NCBI RefSeq assembly: GCF_000255555.1
Contig: NZ_AGRW01000048.1
Coordinates: 22,362 to 86,361 of the forward strand
Direction of reading: 5' to 3'
DNA from: Treponema saccharophilum DSM 2985
GTDB lineage: Bacteria; Spirochaetota; Spirochaetia; Treponematales; Treponemataceae
DNA length: 64,000 nucleotides
The stretch's first letter is position 1; the number at the start of each line of letters is the position of its first letter. Positions 42,747 to 51,168 of the stretch are shown piece by piece. The notes below the pieces were generated by a model. It did not search any database and was not told where the DNA came from. It saw nothing but the letters and a program-made list of their open reading frames with translations. The translations under genes were made by a program, and so were the position numbers.

Positions 42747-43205
42747 GCACGCATTGAAAATCTAGGGTATTCCCAATTAGTTGGAGCGTGCGCCCGCAGA
42801 ACCGCAAGGGCGGTTCTGCGCCAAAGGCACGCATTGAAAATCTATGGTATTTCCCGTTAGTTGGAGCGTGCGCCCGCAGAAATGCAAGGGCGGTTCTGCG
42901 CCAGAGGCACGCATTGAAAATCTAGTGTATTTCCCGTTGGTTGGAGCGTGCGCCCGCAGAAATGCAAGGGCGGTTCTGCGCCAGAGGCACGCATTGAAAA
43001 TCTAGGGTATTTCCCGTTGGTTGGAGCGTGCGCCCGCAGAAATGCAAGGGCGGTTCTGCGGCAGAGGCACGCATTGAAAATCTAGTGTATTTCCAGTTAG
43101 TTGGAGCGTGCGCCCGCAGAAATGCAAGGGCGGTTCTGCGGCAGAGGCACGCATTGAAAATCTAGTGTATTTCCCGTCAGTCGGAGCGTGCGCCCGCAGA
43201 AATGC
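42747..43205. repeat. tandem array D, six ~80-bp units
   Basis: Each unit has GGCACGCATTGAAAATCTA, a GTATTTCCCGTTAGTTGGA-like middle, GCGTGCGCCCGCAG and a hairpin (GCAGAACCGC/GCGGTTCTGC perfect in the first unit, eroded in later ones). The last unit is truncated. It fills the gap between metH and the divergent VWA gene. GCGCACGC...GCGTGCGC ends are shared with array C. Confidence 0.9.
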
Positions 43206-43279
43206 GGTTCTCCGCTTTTTGCTTTCTGCTTTCCGATGTAAAATGCCGATAGAATGGGAGTGGCTTTTGGAGGAATCGT

Positions 43280-44533
43280 ATGAAAAGGATATTTGTTTTG
43301 CTCGCGTTGTTTGCAGCAGTTCCCGTTTTCGCGTCAAAAGGAGACCTCAAGCTTTCGCCTGAAGATTTGCTCGTCGTGCCCGAAAGCCAGAACGATATCG
43401 TGAATGACGGGAACGGATTCCATCTGTTCATAAGGAAAAAGGGCAGCATAAACAGCGTGCTGATTGCCGAATCGACGAAAGACCCGCGCGGGAAGCTCGA
43501 CAATTTCGCGTATCGCGCGGAGAAATACAACCGCATAAACGGTGACGAGATACGGATGCTCAATGGGAAGAAGCTGGATTCTCCGTCCGCGCGGTATTCG
43601 CTCGTTGCGACGACGGTGGAGGTTCATCCTGTTCTCGGCGAATGTTTCCATATATACGTTCCGAAAAAGCTCGTGTTCGGCTATTCGTGGACGCGCCACG
43701 GGGAAATCGAGGTTCGCGACGGGACGTTCCTCAATATCCGCACGTTCGAGAAATATTTCTGCGACTATTCCGGAGCGTATGACGACAATCCGTTCCGCGT
43801 GAAAGTAATCGACGAGAAGGAAAGCGAGGAATTCAAGACGAAGGCGGAGGAGGAATTCAACAAGATTGCGAAGGGCGGGAAGGGCAACATCTTCTATTCG
43901 TTCGGGGCGCGGCAGCTTCCGCCGCAGCTGAAGAAATCGCTTTCGGAGATGGAGGGCGCGGACAAAGCCGAGCTTGTCTTCGCGATTGACGCCACCGGAA
44001 GCATGAAGGACGATTTTTGGGAGCTGTACCACGTCTGGATTCCCGAACTGAAAGTGCAGCTCAGAAAATTCAGCCACGTCAGGCTCGGGCTTGTCCTCTA
44101 CAAGGATTACGGCGAGGAATACGACTTTGACGGGCTTCCGGTAAAATATTTCGCGTTCACGGAATCGGTCGATGAATTCGCGAAATGGATAAAAAGCGCG
44201 TACATTCACGGCGGGGACGATCGTCCCGAGGCTGTGTTCGAGGCGTTGTACGCGAGCGTCCGCTATTACGACTGGAACCGCGACGCAAAAAAGAAAATCG
44301 TTTTGATTGGCGATGCCGAGCCGCATCCCCATCCGCGCGGGCCGTTTCCCGTGGACAGAAATCTCGTGACGTCTCTCGCCGCGGAGCAGGGAATCGCCCT
44401 CGACTGCATAATCATAATGGACGAATCGTACAAAAAGGTTTTCGAGCGGGAATCGCGCGAGAAGGAGATGCGCGCCGTGAAGCCTTCCGAAAAGACGGGC
44501 GCGCTCATACAATCCGTTTCGGACGTCAAATAG
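43280..44533 (+). CDS. secreted von Willebrand factor A domain protein
   Basis: Predicted 417 aa. Signal peptide at 1-18 (KRIFVLLALFAAVPVFAS). Residues ~20-220 are unrecognised. A VWA domain starts at ~230 with LVFAIDATGSMKDDFWELYH (DxTGS metal site) and contains YIHGGDDRPEAVFEALY and KKKIVLIGDAEPH, so the metal-ion-dependent adhesion site looks complete. Periplasmic or surface protein, probably in binding or assembly. GGAGGAATCGT precedes the ATG. Confidence 0.8.
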   Translation: MKRIFVLLALFAAVPVFASKGDLKLSPEDLLVVPESQNDIVNDGNGFHLFIRKKGSINSVLIAESTKDPRGKLDNFAYRAEKYNRINGDEIRMLNGKKLDSPSARYSLVATTVEVHPVLGECFHIYVPKKLVFGYSWTRHGEIEVRDGTFLNIRTFEKYFCDYSGAYDDNPFRVKVIDEKESEEFKTKAEEEFNKIAKGGKGNIFYSFGARQLPPQLKKSLSEMEGADKAELVFAIDATGSMKDDFWELYHVWIPELKVQLRKFSHVRLGLVLYKDYGEEYDFDGLPVKYFAFTESVDEFAKWIKSAYIHGGDDRPEAVFEALYASVRYYDWNRDAKKKIVLIGDAEPHPHPRGPFPVDRNLVTSLAAEQGIALDCIIIMDESYKKVFERESREKEMRAVKPSEKTGALIQSVSDVK

Positions 44534-44729
44534 GCGTTTTTTTGGAAACGCTTGTCTGAAAAACGGTTGATTTTCTTTTGCCATGCGGAAACGGGCGTTC
44601 GCAAGAAACCGTGCTTCTGAATCTGTACAAGCGATGCCGAAACAAACTTTTTTGCGAAAGTCGTTCGGCATGGCAGGAACCAGCTGCTGTTCAGAACAGT
44701 CCCTTAATCGAAGCTGTTTCCGCGCGCTC

Positions 44730-45626
44730 CTACTTTGCCGCGCTCTCGCCGTTCACGGCAGCGACAATCGAATCGACGTTCCTGACGATTTCGCGCGCGA
44801 TGTCGGGTTTGTTCATCGTGTAGATGTGGATTCCGCGGACGCCGTTCGAAATCAAGTCGATTATCTGGTCTGTCGCATATGCGATTCCCGCCTGCCTCAT
44901 CGCGTTGGGGCTGTTCCTGAACCGGTCGCAAATCGAAAGGAGTTTTCTGGGAATGTACGCGTTCGACAAGTCAATCATCCTCGAAACCTGGTTCGCGTTC
45001 GTTATCGGCATGATTCCCGCGATGACAGGAACACGGATTCCCGCCGACTGCAATCTGTAGAGGAACGAATACAGCATGTCGTTGTCGAAGAACATCTGCG
45101 TCGTCAGGAAATCGACACCTGCGTCAACTTTTTTCTTCAGAAGCTCGATGTCGTCGTCCCTGTTCGCGCTTTCGGGATGGCTTTCGGGGTAGCACGCGCC
45201 GCCGACGCAGAAACCAGCGTCCTTCAGCACGGGAACGAGGTCGCTCGCGTGGACAAGCCCCGACGGAAAGACGTTCTCGTCTTCAGATGCGTCCCTCGGA
45301 AAATCGCCCCTAAGCGCGAGTATGTTCTGAATTCCCTTCGATTTGAATGTTCCGATTGATTCCGTCAGCTGTTCCCGTGTCGAGCGCACGCAGGTGAGGT
45401 GCGCCAGCGCGGCAGTCCCCGCGTTCTCCACGGCCGCCGCAAGTTCCGCCGTGTTCGATTGCGTGGAGCCGCCCGCCCCGTATGTTATCGATATGAAATC
45501 CGGGCTGAGCGATGTCAGCTCTATCGCGGTGTTTTTTACGGAATCAAACGCGTCCTGCTTCTTCGGCGGGAAAATCTCGAACGAGACCGTGACTTTTTTC
45601 TCATTGATTTTGTCTATTATTTTCAT
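44730..45626 (-). CDS. metF: 5,10-methylenetetrahydrofolate reductase
   Basis: Predicted 298 aa flavoprotein that reduces methylene-THF to methyl-THF for MetH. Conserved blocks: VSFEIFPPKKQDAF (catalytic Glu), FISITYGAGGSTQS, LAHLTCVRSTREQL, ILALRGDFPRD, GGACYPESHPES, DFLTTQMFFDN and PVIAGIMPITN. TATGAT ends 7 nt before the ATG at 45626 and no Shine-Dalgarno is visible, so the start at 45626 is preferred. Not directly beside metH: the VWA gene lies between them. Confidence 0.94.
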   Translation of the reverse strand: MKIIDKINEKKVTVSFEIFPPKKQDAFDSVKNTAIELTSLSPDFISITYGAGGSTQSNTAELAAAVENAGTAALAHLTCVRSTREQLTESIGTFKSKGIQNILALRGDFPRDASEDENVFPSGLVHASDLVPVLKDAGFCVGGACYPESHPESANRDDDIELLKKKVDAGVDFLTTQMFFDNDMLYSFLYRLQSAGIRVPVIAGIMPITNANQVSRMIDLSNAYIPRKLLSICDRFRNSPNAMRQAGIAYATDQIIDLISNGVRGIHIYTMNKPDIAREIVRNVDSIVAAVNGESAAK

Positions 45627-45633
45627 GGGAAAA

Positions 45634-45639
45634 ATCATA
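45634..45639 (-). promoter_or_regulatory. -10 box of metF, leaderless
   Basis: Reads TATGAT on the minus strand, 7 nt before the ATG. Confidence 0.5.
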
Positions 45640-45680
45640 CCGAATCGCGCCGATTTTTTCCCGATTTTTCCGCGCAAATA

Positions 45681-45712
45681 CAAAAAAACGGGACAGATTT
45701 GCCTGTCCCGTT
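45681..45712 (-). terminator. Rho-independent terminator after pheT and array E
   Basis: AACGGGACAG (45687-45696) pairs with CTGTCCCGTT (45703-45712); on the minus strand seven T follow. pheT read-through would cross the repeat array before ending here. Confidence 0.9.
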
Positions 45713-45718
45713 CCCCAT

Positions 45719-45961
45719 CGAATGGCACTCATAAAACAGAATGCGCGCCTAGTTACTCAGAAACGCGTTCCAAGGAACGGAAACCGCCGTGCGATTTCAC
45801 GCCCGCGCGCACTCCGCCAGCGAATGGCACTCATAAAACAGAATGCGCGCCTAGTTATCCCGAAACGCGTTCCAAGGGGCGGAAACCGCCGTGCGGTTTG
45901 CCGCCCGCGCGCACTCCATTCAACGAATAACCCTCGTGAAACAACGTGCGCGCCTAGCACA
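45719..45961. repeat. array E, two ~103-bp units plus a partial third
   Basis: Units start with GAATGGCACTCATAAAACAG at 45719 and 45822. Each contains GCGCGCCTAG, GAAACGCGTTCCAAGG, a GGCGGAAACCGCCGTGCGG hairpin and CGCGCGCACTCC. The partial third unit runs into pheT, and its CTA supplies the TAG stop codon of pheT. Confidence 0.85.
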
Positions 45962-48272
45962 CATCGCAGTCGTTCGCTTTTTCCGTTTTGATTTCCTTTC
46001 CGTCGGCAAGCGCCTTCTTTCCGGCAATCATCATCGTGTTGTTCCTGATGTTGTATTCGACTTTGCAGAATTTGTCGATGTCGATTTTTGCCGGCTTTTC
46101 GAATTCGCCGCAGCCTTCAAGGACAATCTGCGTTCCGGGTTTTGCCCACGGAGCCGTCAGAAGCTCGACTTTTTCCTCGCCGTTCTCGGTGTAGTCGCAT
46201 GCGAGGAGCATTCCGAAACTCTCGACGCCCTTCATCTTTCTGGGGGCGAGGTTCGCCGCGATGATGACGTGCTTTCCGAGAAGGTCCGATTCCGAAAGAT
46301 ACGGGCGCAGACCCGACTGGATGATTCTCGGCGTTCCGGAACCGTCGTCCATCGTCTCGATGTAGAGTTTGTCGCCCTTCGGGTTGCATTCGACTTTCTC
46401 GATTTTCGCGACGAGAAGCTGGATGTGGCTGTTGAAGTATTCCGCCTGGTCGAATTCAGCGGCATCGCATTTCTTTTCGTCTTTCTTCGATTCGTTCGCG
46501 CTTGTGCTGTTCGGCATGAGCGACTCGACGTTGATTTCTCCCGCCACGCACGGAACGGAAATCTGCCAGTTCTCAAGAACCTGCGGATGGACTTCGCCGA
46601 AAACGCCGACCTGAACGCCGTTCACGATGATTCCCGCCTGACGTCCGGGGATGAAGCGCGGGTCGGAAGTTTCCTTCACCTCGTATTTGTGGTCGAGATA
46701 ATAGAGGATTGTCGAAACCTCGCTCGCAAGCGCGTTGAAATTCGCGTCGTTCGCCGCCGTGAGGAATCCGAGCGACTGGATTGTCTTCGTTCCGGTGTTC
46801 TCCGCGCTGTCGAGGAACGCGACTTTTCCGATTTCGAAAATCTTGTGCGGGAAGATTGCGTTCGCCGCGGCGCTTTCCGCCCTGAGGAGGGAAGCGATGA
46901 TTGACGGGCGCACGAACTGGTAGTTCTCGCTCATCGGGTTGAGGATTTCGATTACGTTGTCGGCGCTGATGTTCATGCGGTCGATGTAGTCGCGCTTTGA
47001 GCCGAGATAGTTGAAAATCATCTCCTGATATCCCAAACCGACCATTATTTCCTTCGCCTTCCTGCTGAAGAGCGTCACGGGCGAAAGGTGTCCGACGGTG
47101 AATTCGCTCGGGCGCTCCGGCTTGAAGAAGTCGAGGCCCATTCCAATCATCACGTCCTCGATGACGTCAACCTCGTGGAGGAAGTCGTTCCTGTACGGCG
47201 CGGGAGAGAGTGTGAATTCTGTGTCCGTTCCTGCAGGGCAGTATTTTGCCGTTTTCTCCGTGCACGGAATGTCGTTCGATTCGACGTCGTTGTCCAGGCG
47301 GGCGAGCGCGTCGAGAACCTCCGCCTTCGTGAGCTTGCTTCCGAGCTTTTTGTTTATCGCGGAGAGCGTCGCCTTCGTTGTTTTCTGGAAATAGAACGGG
47401 ACGGTGATTTCCTTTCCGAATCCCGTCTCGTACGGATGGACGACCTTGACGGGCAGAATCTCGTACCCCGCGTCATGGAAATCGCACGCGACGATGTTCG
47501 CCGAGAGGATGAGGTTCTCCATGTTGTCGCCCGTAAGCTCGACCATCAAATCTTTGTCGCCCACCTGGACGGCACCGAGCGTCGCCGAGTTGATAATCGG
47601 CGCCATCGACATGACTTCGCCGTTGTCGTCGGTGAGGAGCGGGAATTTTTTCGCGTCCTTGAGAATCCATCCGAAATCTTTTCCTTTCGGGTGGTCGCTC
47701 AGAATCTGGCGGCACGTCATCGGCGCGTCGCATCCGAGCGGGACGAAGCTCGTCTCGTCGGGATTGACGCCTTTGTAATGCACCGGCCACTTTATCTGCG
47801 CGCTTCTGTAAACTCCCATCGAAATCGTCTTTCTCTTGCGCCCGAAGTTCCAGCAGAGTTTTTCCTGCGTCTGGATTATGTCTTTGAGCATCGGGTCGTC
47901 AATCGGCTTTCCGGAAATGACGAAGCTGACCATGAACGGGCGGACTTCTTTGATGGATTCGTCGACGTATGCGATTCTGTCCCCGCAGTCCTTTATAGCG
48001 CCTTCCTTTGACATGAACGACGAGTAGTCGCTCCTTTTCGCTCCCCCGTGAAGGCGGAGGCAGCGTGCGACACCGCCCGTCGACCAAAGATCCGGTCTGT
48101 TCGTGTCGTTCAACTCGATTTTGATGACGCGCTCGTCCTCGCCCTGCGACATGTCGGGCTTCTCGTCAAGCTCCGCTTTTCCGCAAGTGAGTTTTTTCTC
48201 AAGCGTATCGTAATCGTATTTTGTCCCAAGAAGGTTGAAAAAAAGTTTTTCGTTGACTTCGATTTTTGGCAT
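45954..48272 (-). CDS. pheT: phenylalanyl-tRNA synthetase beta subunit, archaeal type, with C-terminal tRNA-binding domain
   Basis: Predicted 772 aa. The N-terminus (KIEVNEKLFFNLLG, IKIELNDTNRPDLWSTGGVA) is archaeal/eukaryotic PheT, not the bacterial form, in line with the known archaeal genre of spirochaete PheRS. A B5 domain (~290-370) and a catalytic-like core with HKIFEIGKVA and GRQAGIIVNG follow. From ~610 an EMAP-II/Trbp111-like OB fold is fused (KIEKVECNPKGDKLYIETMD, ANLAPRKMKGVESFGMLLAC). In ordinary bacterial PheT this kind of domain is N-terminal. pheS is not in the window. GAGGAC precedes the ATG at 48272. The stop codon lies inside repeat array E. Confidence 0.92.
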   Translation of the reverse strand: MPKIEVNEKLFFNLLGTKYDYDTLEKKLTCGKAELDEKPDMSQGEDERVIKIELNDTNRPDLWSTGGVARCLRLHGGAKRSDYSSFMSKEGAIKDCGDRIAYVDESIKEVRPFMVSFVISGKPIDDPMLKDIIQTQEKLCWNFGRKRKTISMGVYRSAQIKWPVHYKGVNPDETSFVPLGCDAPMTCRQILSDHPKGKDFGWILKDAKKFPLLTDDNGEVMSMAPIINSATLGAVQVGDKDLMVELTGDNMENLILSANIVACDFHDAGYEILPVKVVHPYETGFGKEITVPFYFQKTTKATLSAINKKLGSKLTKAEVLDALARLDNDVESNDIPCTEKTAKYCPAGTDTEFTLSPAPYRNDFLHEVDVIEDVMIGMGLDFFKPERPSEFTVGHLSPVTLFSRKAKEIMVGLGYQEMIFNYLGSKRDYIDRMNISADNVIEILNPMSENYQFVRPSIIASLLRAESAAANAIFPHKIFEIGKVAFLDSAENTGTKTIQSLGFLTAANDANFNALASEVSTILYYLDHKYEVKETSDPRFIPGRQAGIIVNGVQVGVFGEVHPQVLENWQISVPCVAGEINVESLMPNSTSANESKKDEKKCDAAEFDQAEYFNSHIQLLVAKIEKVECNPKGDKLYIETMDDGSGTPRIIQSGLRPYLSESDLLGKHVIIAANLAPRKMKGVESFGMLLACDYTENGEEKVELLTAPWAKPGTQIVLEGCGEFEKPAKIDIDKFCKVEYNIRNNTMMIAGKKALADGKEIKTEKANDCDVC

Positions 48273-48337
48273 TTTTGTCCTCGATAAAGTGAAATACAGC
48301 TCCATTTTACCGAAACAGAATGAATCAAACAACGCGC

Positions 48338-48620
48338 TTGCTTAGTCCTTTTTCGCGTTCTAAGATTGGCCTTGTTGTAGCAAGCGTGCGCCGGTCGCAT
48401 GCGACCTTCCCGTGCGGGGGGATGGGGCTGCTTAGTCCTTTTTTCGCGTTCTAAGATTGGCCTTGTTGTAGCAAGCGTGCGCCGGTCGCATGCGACCTTC
48501 CCGTGCGGGGGGATGGGGCTGCTTAGTCCTTTTTCGTGTTCTAAGATTGGCCTTGTTGTAGCAAGCGTGCGCCGGTCGCGTGCGCGACCTTCCGTGGTGA
48601 GAGGAACGCGGGATGCTTAA
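48338..48620 (-). repeat. tandem array B1, three ~90-bp units, minus orientation
   Basis: Three copies contain GCTTAGTCCTTTTTCG, TTCTAAGATTGGCC, AGCAAGCGTGCGCCGG and a TCGCATGCGA hairpin with a C/G-rich tail. Read on the minus strand they match array A and B2. They lie directly upstream of pheT. Confidence 0.9.
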
Positions 48621-48649
48621 CCGTTGCGCGTTCTAATTGCCATTGAAGC

Positions 48650-49133
48650 CGAACTTAGAACTCGTGTAGCCCCGCGCAAACTGCCCTCCCGGGCAAGGAA
48701 GATGCGCTTTCGCGCATCGGCGCACGCTTGCTCAGATGAAGCCGAGCTAAGAACTCGTGTAAGCCCCGCGACTGCCCTTTCTGGGCACGGAAGATGCGCC
48801 CCGCGCATCGGCGCACGCTTGCTCCAATGAAGCCGAGCTAAGAACTCGTGTAAGCCCCGCGACTGCCCTTTCTGGGCACGGAAGATGCGCCCCGCGCATC
48901 GGCGCACGCTTGCTCCGATGAAATTGAACTAAGAACTCGTGTAGCCCCGCGCAAACTGCCCTCCCGGGCAAGGAAGATGCGCTTTCGCGCATCGGCGCAC
49001 GCTTGCTCAGATGAAGCCAATCTTAGAACTCGTGTAGCCCCGCGACTGCCCTCTGGGCACGGAAGATGCGCCCCGCGCATCGGCGCACGCTTGCTCCGAT
49101 GAAGCCGAACTAAGAACGCGTGTAGCCCCGCAA
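48650..49133 (+). repeat. tandem array B2, about five ~95-105-bp units, plus orientation
   Basis: Units contain CTAAGAACTCGTGTAGCCCC, CTGCCC...GGGCA, GGAAGATGCGC...GCGCATCGGC and GCACGCTTGCTC. Two sub-types alternate (CGCGCAAACTGCCCTCCCGG and CGCGACTGCCCTTTCTGG). They lie directly upstream of carA and face away from B1. Confidence 0.9.
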
Positions 49134-49145
49134 GCGCCAATTCAG

Positions 49146-49151
49146 TAAAAT
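49146..49151 (+). promoter_or_regulatory. possible -10 box of carA
   Basis: TAAAAT ends 11 nt before the ATG at 49163; AGTAAAA/TTTTACT is also an inverted repeat touching the start codon. No Shine-Dalgarno is present. Confidence 0.4.
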
Positions 49152-49162
49152 TGTGTTTTACT

Positions 49163-50479
49163 ATGGAAAACAGAGCATGCCTCGTCCTGGCTAATGGACA
49201 AGTCTTTGAAGGAAAAGGGTTCGGCGCTTCAGGGTGCATCGTTGGGGAAGCTGTCTTCACGACGGGAATGAACGGTTACATCGAGACGCTCACCGACCCG
49301 AGCTACTTCGGGCAGATTGTTACGCAGACGTTTCCGCTCGTAGGAAATTATGGAAAAATTTCTCCCGATTTCGAGAGCGCGAGGATTCACGTCCGGGGGT
49401 ACATCGTCCGCTCATGGTGCGACGAGCCTTCGAACTTCAGGTGCGAGGGACAGATTGACGAATGGCTGAAATCGCAGAACGTCATCGGGCTGTGCGGAAT
49501 CGACACGCGCGCGCTTACGAAAGTTCTCCGCGAGGCAGGCGTCATGAACGGAATGATAATTTCCGGCGACAGCGATGAGGCAAAGCGGAATTTTGCGGCT
49601 CTTGACGACGCTGACGGAAAGGCTAAGCTTCTGGAAACCATAAAATCATACAGGATTGAGCACGCTGTTGAATCCGTCTCCTGCGATGCGGTCGGAATCG
49701 AGAAGGATTCGGCGACGGTATTCGAGGAAAGCGCGAAATACCGGGCTGTTCCCGTCCGCGCTGACGGAACGAAAGTCAACGATGCCGAGGACGCGATGAG
49801 GGACGGCCGCGGAAAGAAAGTCGTCCTTTGGGATTTCGGCGCGAAGGCGAACATCCGGCGCGAGCTTCTCAAGCGCGGGCTTTCTGTCGTCACGATGCCG
49901 TGCTCTTCCACAGCCGCGCAGATTCTCGCGGAAAACCCCGACGGGGTCATGCTCTCCAACGGTCCCGGCGACCCGAGCGAGAACGTCGGAATAATCGAGG
50001 AAATCAGGAAGCTTCTCGGTTCGGGCGTGCCGATTTTCGGAATCTGCCTCGGCCACCAGCTTCTCGCGCTCGCGAAAGGCGCAAAAACGAGCAAGCTCAA
50101 GTACGGTCACCGCGGCGCGAACCAGCCCGTGAAATATCTTGCGACCGGGCGCGTCTACATCTCAAGCCAAAACCACGGATATGCCGTGGAGAACGACTCC
50201 CTTCCCTCCGGCGCCGTGATGAGCTTCGTCAACACGAACGACGGAACGTGCGAAGGAATCGTCTACACGGACACGCCAGCGTTCAGCGTTCAGTTCCATC
50301 CCGAGGCATCGAGCGGCCCGCTCGATACGGGATTCCTCTTCGACGAATTCGTCCGCCTCATAAACGACCGCTCTCATTTCGCGTCGTTCACCGCAGCGAC
50401 GGAAAGAATCGACGCGATTTCCTACTTTGCGGGAACGATAAAGCGCACTAAGGAAGAGCAGAACACCATCGCCGGCTGA
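49163..50479 (+). CDS. carA: carbamoyl-phosphate synthase small (glutaminase) subunit
   Basis: Predicted 438 aa, longer than the usual ~380 because of an insert around 185-225. N-terminal CPSase small-subunit domain (CLVLANGQVFEGKGFGASG, EAVFTTGMNGYIETLTDPSY, GQIVTQTFPLVGNYG) and a class I glutaminase with FGICLGHQLLALA (nucleophile Cys) and QFHPEASSGP (His, Glu). It supplies ammonia to CarB for arginine and pyrimidine synthesis. carB is not adjacent. No Shine-Dalgarno; start at 49163 preferred over an in-frame start at 49151. Tandem terminators follow. Confidence 0.93.
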   Translation: MENRACLVLANGQVFEGKGFGASGCIVGEAVFTTGMNGYIETLTDPSYFGQIVTQTFPLVGNYGKISPDFESARIHVRGYIVRSWCDEPSNFRCEGQIDEWLKSQNVIGLCGIDTRALTKVLREAGVMNGMIISGDSDEAKRNFAALDDADGKAKLLETIKSYRIEHAVESVSCDAVGIEKDSATVFEESAKYRAVPVRADGTKVNDAEDAMRDGRGKKVVLWDFGAKANIRRELLKRGLSVVTMPCSSTAAQILAENPDGVMLSNGPGDPSENVGIIEEIRKLLGSGVPIFGICLGHQLLALAKGAKTSKLKYGHRGANQPVKYLATGRVYISSQNHGYAVENDSLPSGAVMSFVNTNDGTCEGIVYTDTPAFSVQFHPEASSGPLDTGFLFDEFVRLINDRSHFASFTAATERIDAISYFAGTIKRTKEEQNTIAG

Positions 50480-50490
50480 TTTATAAAACG

Positions 50491-50557
50491 AACGCCCGCA
50501 AGGAAAATTCCCTGCGGGCGTTTTTTTTGTGCCCGAAAATCCGGGCACATTTTTTTT
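50491..50557 (+). terminator. two tandem terminators
   Basis: AACGCCCGCA/TGCGGGCGTT with T8, then TGTGCCCG/CGGGCACA with A-T8. Both have their T run on the plus strand and insulate the convergent lipoprotein gene. Confidence 0.88.
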
Positions 50558-50564
50558 GCGACGA

Positions 50565-51020
50565 TTACTGCTTCTGAAGTGTTATGACTGAACCGTCGTC
50601 AAAAATTTCGCCTATTTCGGCTTTTCCGGCAGAAATTACGAATGATTCTTCCTCGCGTTCTGATGACGGAATGTCAACGAGCTTCTTCTGCTCGAAGTCA
50701 TATTCTTTTGCTATTGTCATTTTAACCGTGCCGTCTTTTGTCGGATTGCCGGTGTAGGTTCCGAGAAAGAAGGTACCGCTGTAAGATGCGACAGTCTCGC
50801 CGACAGCCGTCATCGTCAGGTCGATGACAAATTCCTTGTTGTCATAGAACTTTGTCTTCATGGTGATGGTCATGTTTACGCCGTCAATCGTTCCGGCTCC
50901 AGCTCCGTAATAAGTGGCGGTAACACTCGGCGAATCGTCCTCGTTGTCCGAACAGGAAATTACGCCGAATGATGCTGCGAGCAGCATTACTGCTGTGAAA
51001 AATTTTAGAATGCTTTTCAT
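50565..51020 (-). CDS. small lipoprotein of unknown function
   Basis: Predicted 151 aa. Lipoprotein signal ending FGVISCSDNEDD, with Cys at ~23. The mature part is beta-rich (TATYYGAGAGTIDGVNMTIT, SYSGTFFLGTYTGNPTKDG) and acidic, like small spirochaete lipoproteins that form beta-barrels or lipocalin-like folds. AAGGAGG lies well placed before the ATG. Divergent from tex. Confidence 0.8.
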   Translation of the reverse strand: MKSILKFFTAVMLLAASFGVISCSDNEDDSPSVTATYYGAGAGTIDGVNMTITMKTKFYDNKEFVIDLTMTAVGETVASYSGTFFLGTYTGNPTKDGTVKMTIAKEYDFEQKKLVDIPSSEREEESFVISAGKAEIGEIFDDGSVITLQKQ

Positions 51021-51153
51021 ATTACATTCCTCCTTATGTGAAAGTTAAATCACTCTACAAAAAAAAAGTATTCGGTAAAGCCTTGCGCGGTGGCGGATGA
51101 TGCTTCCCCAAAAGAGTTTTTTTCGATGTGTTTGCCCCGCGACGGTTTTTCGC

Positions 51154-51159
51154 TAGAAT
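51154..51159 (+). promoter_or_regulatory. -10 box of tex, near-leaderless
   Basis: TAGAAT, with TTGCCC 16 bp upstream. It ends 9 nt before the ATG at 51169; no Shine-Dalgarno. Confidence 0.5.
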
Positions 51160-51168
51160 CGAATTACT

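Noticed and set aside
37823..49133. Tandem units taken as integron attC sites
   Set aside because: Treponema species can carry integrons, but the units lack GTTRRRY cores and there are no gene cassettes between them.
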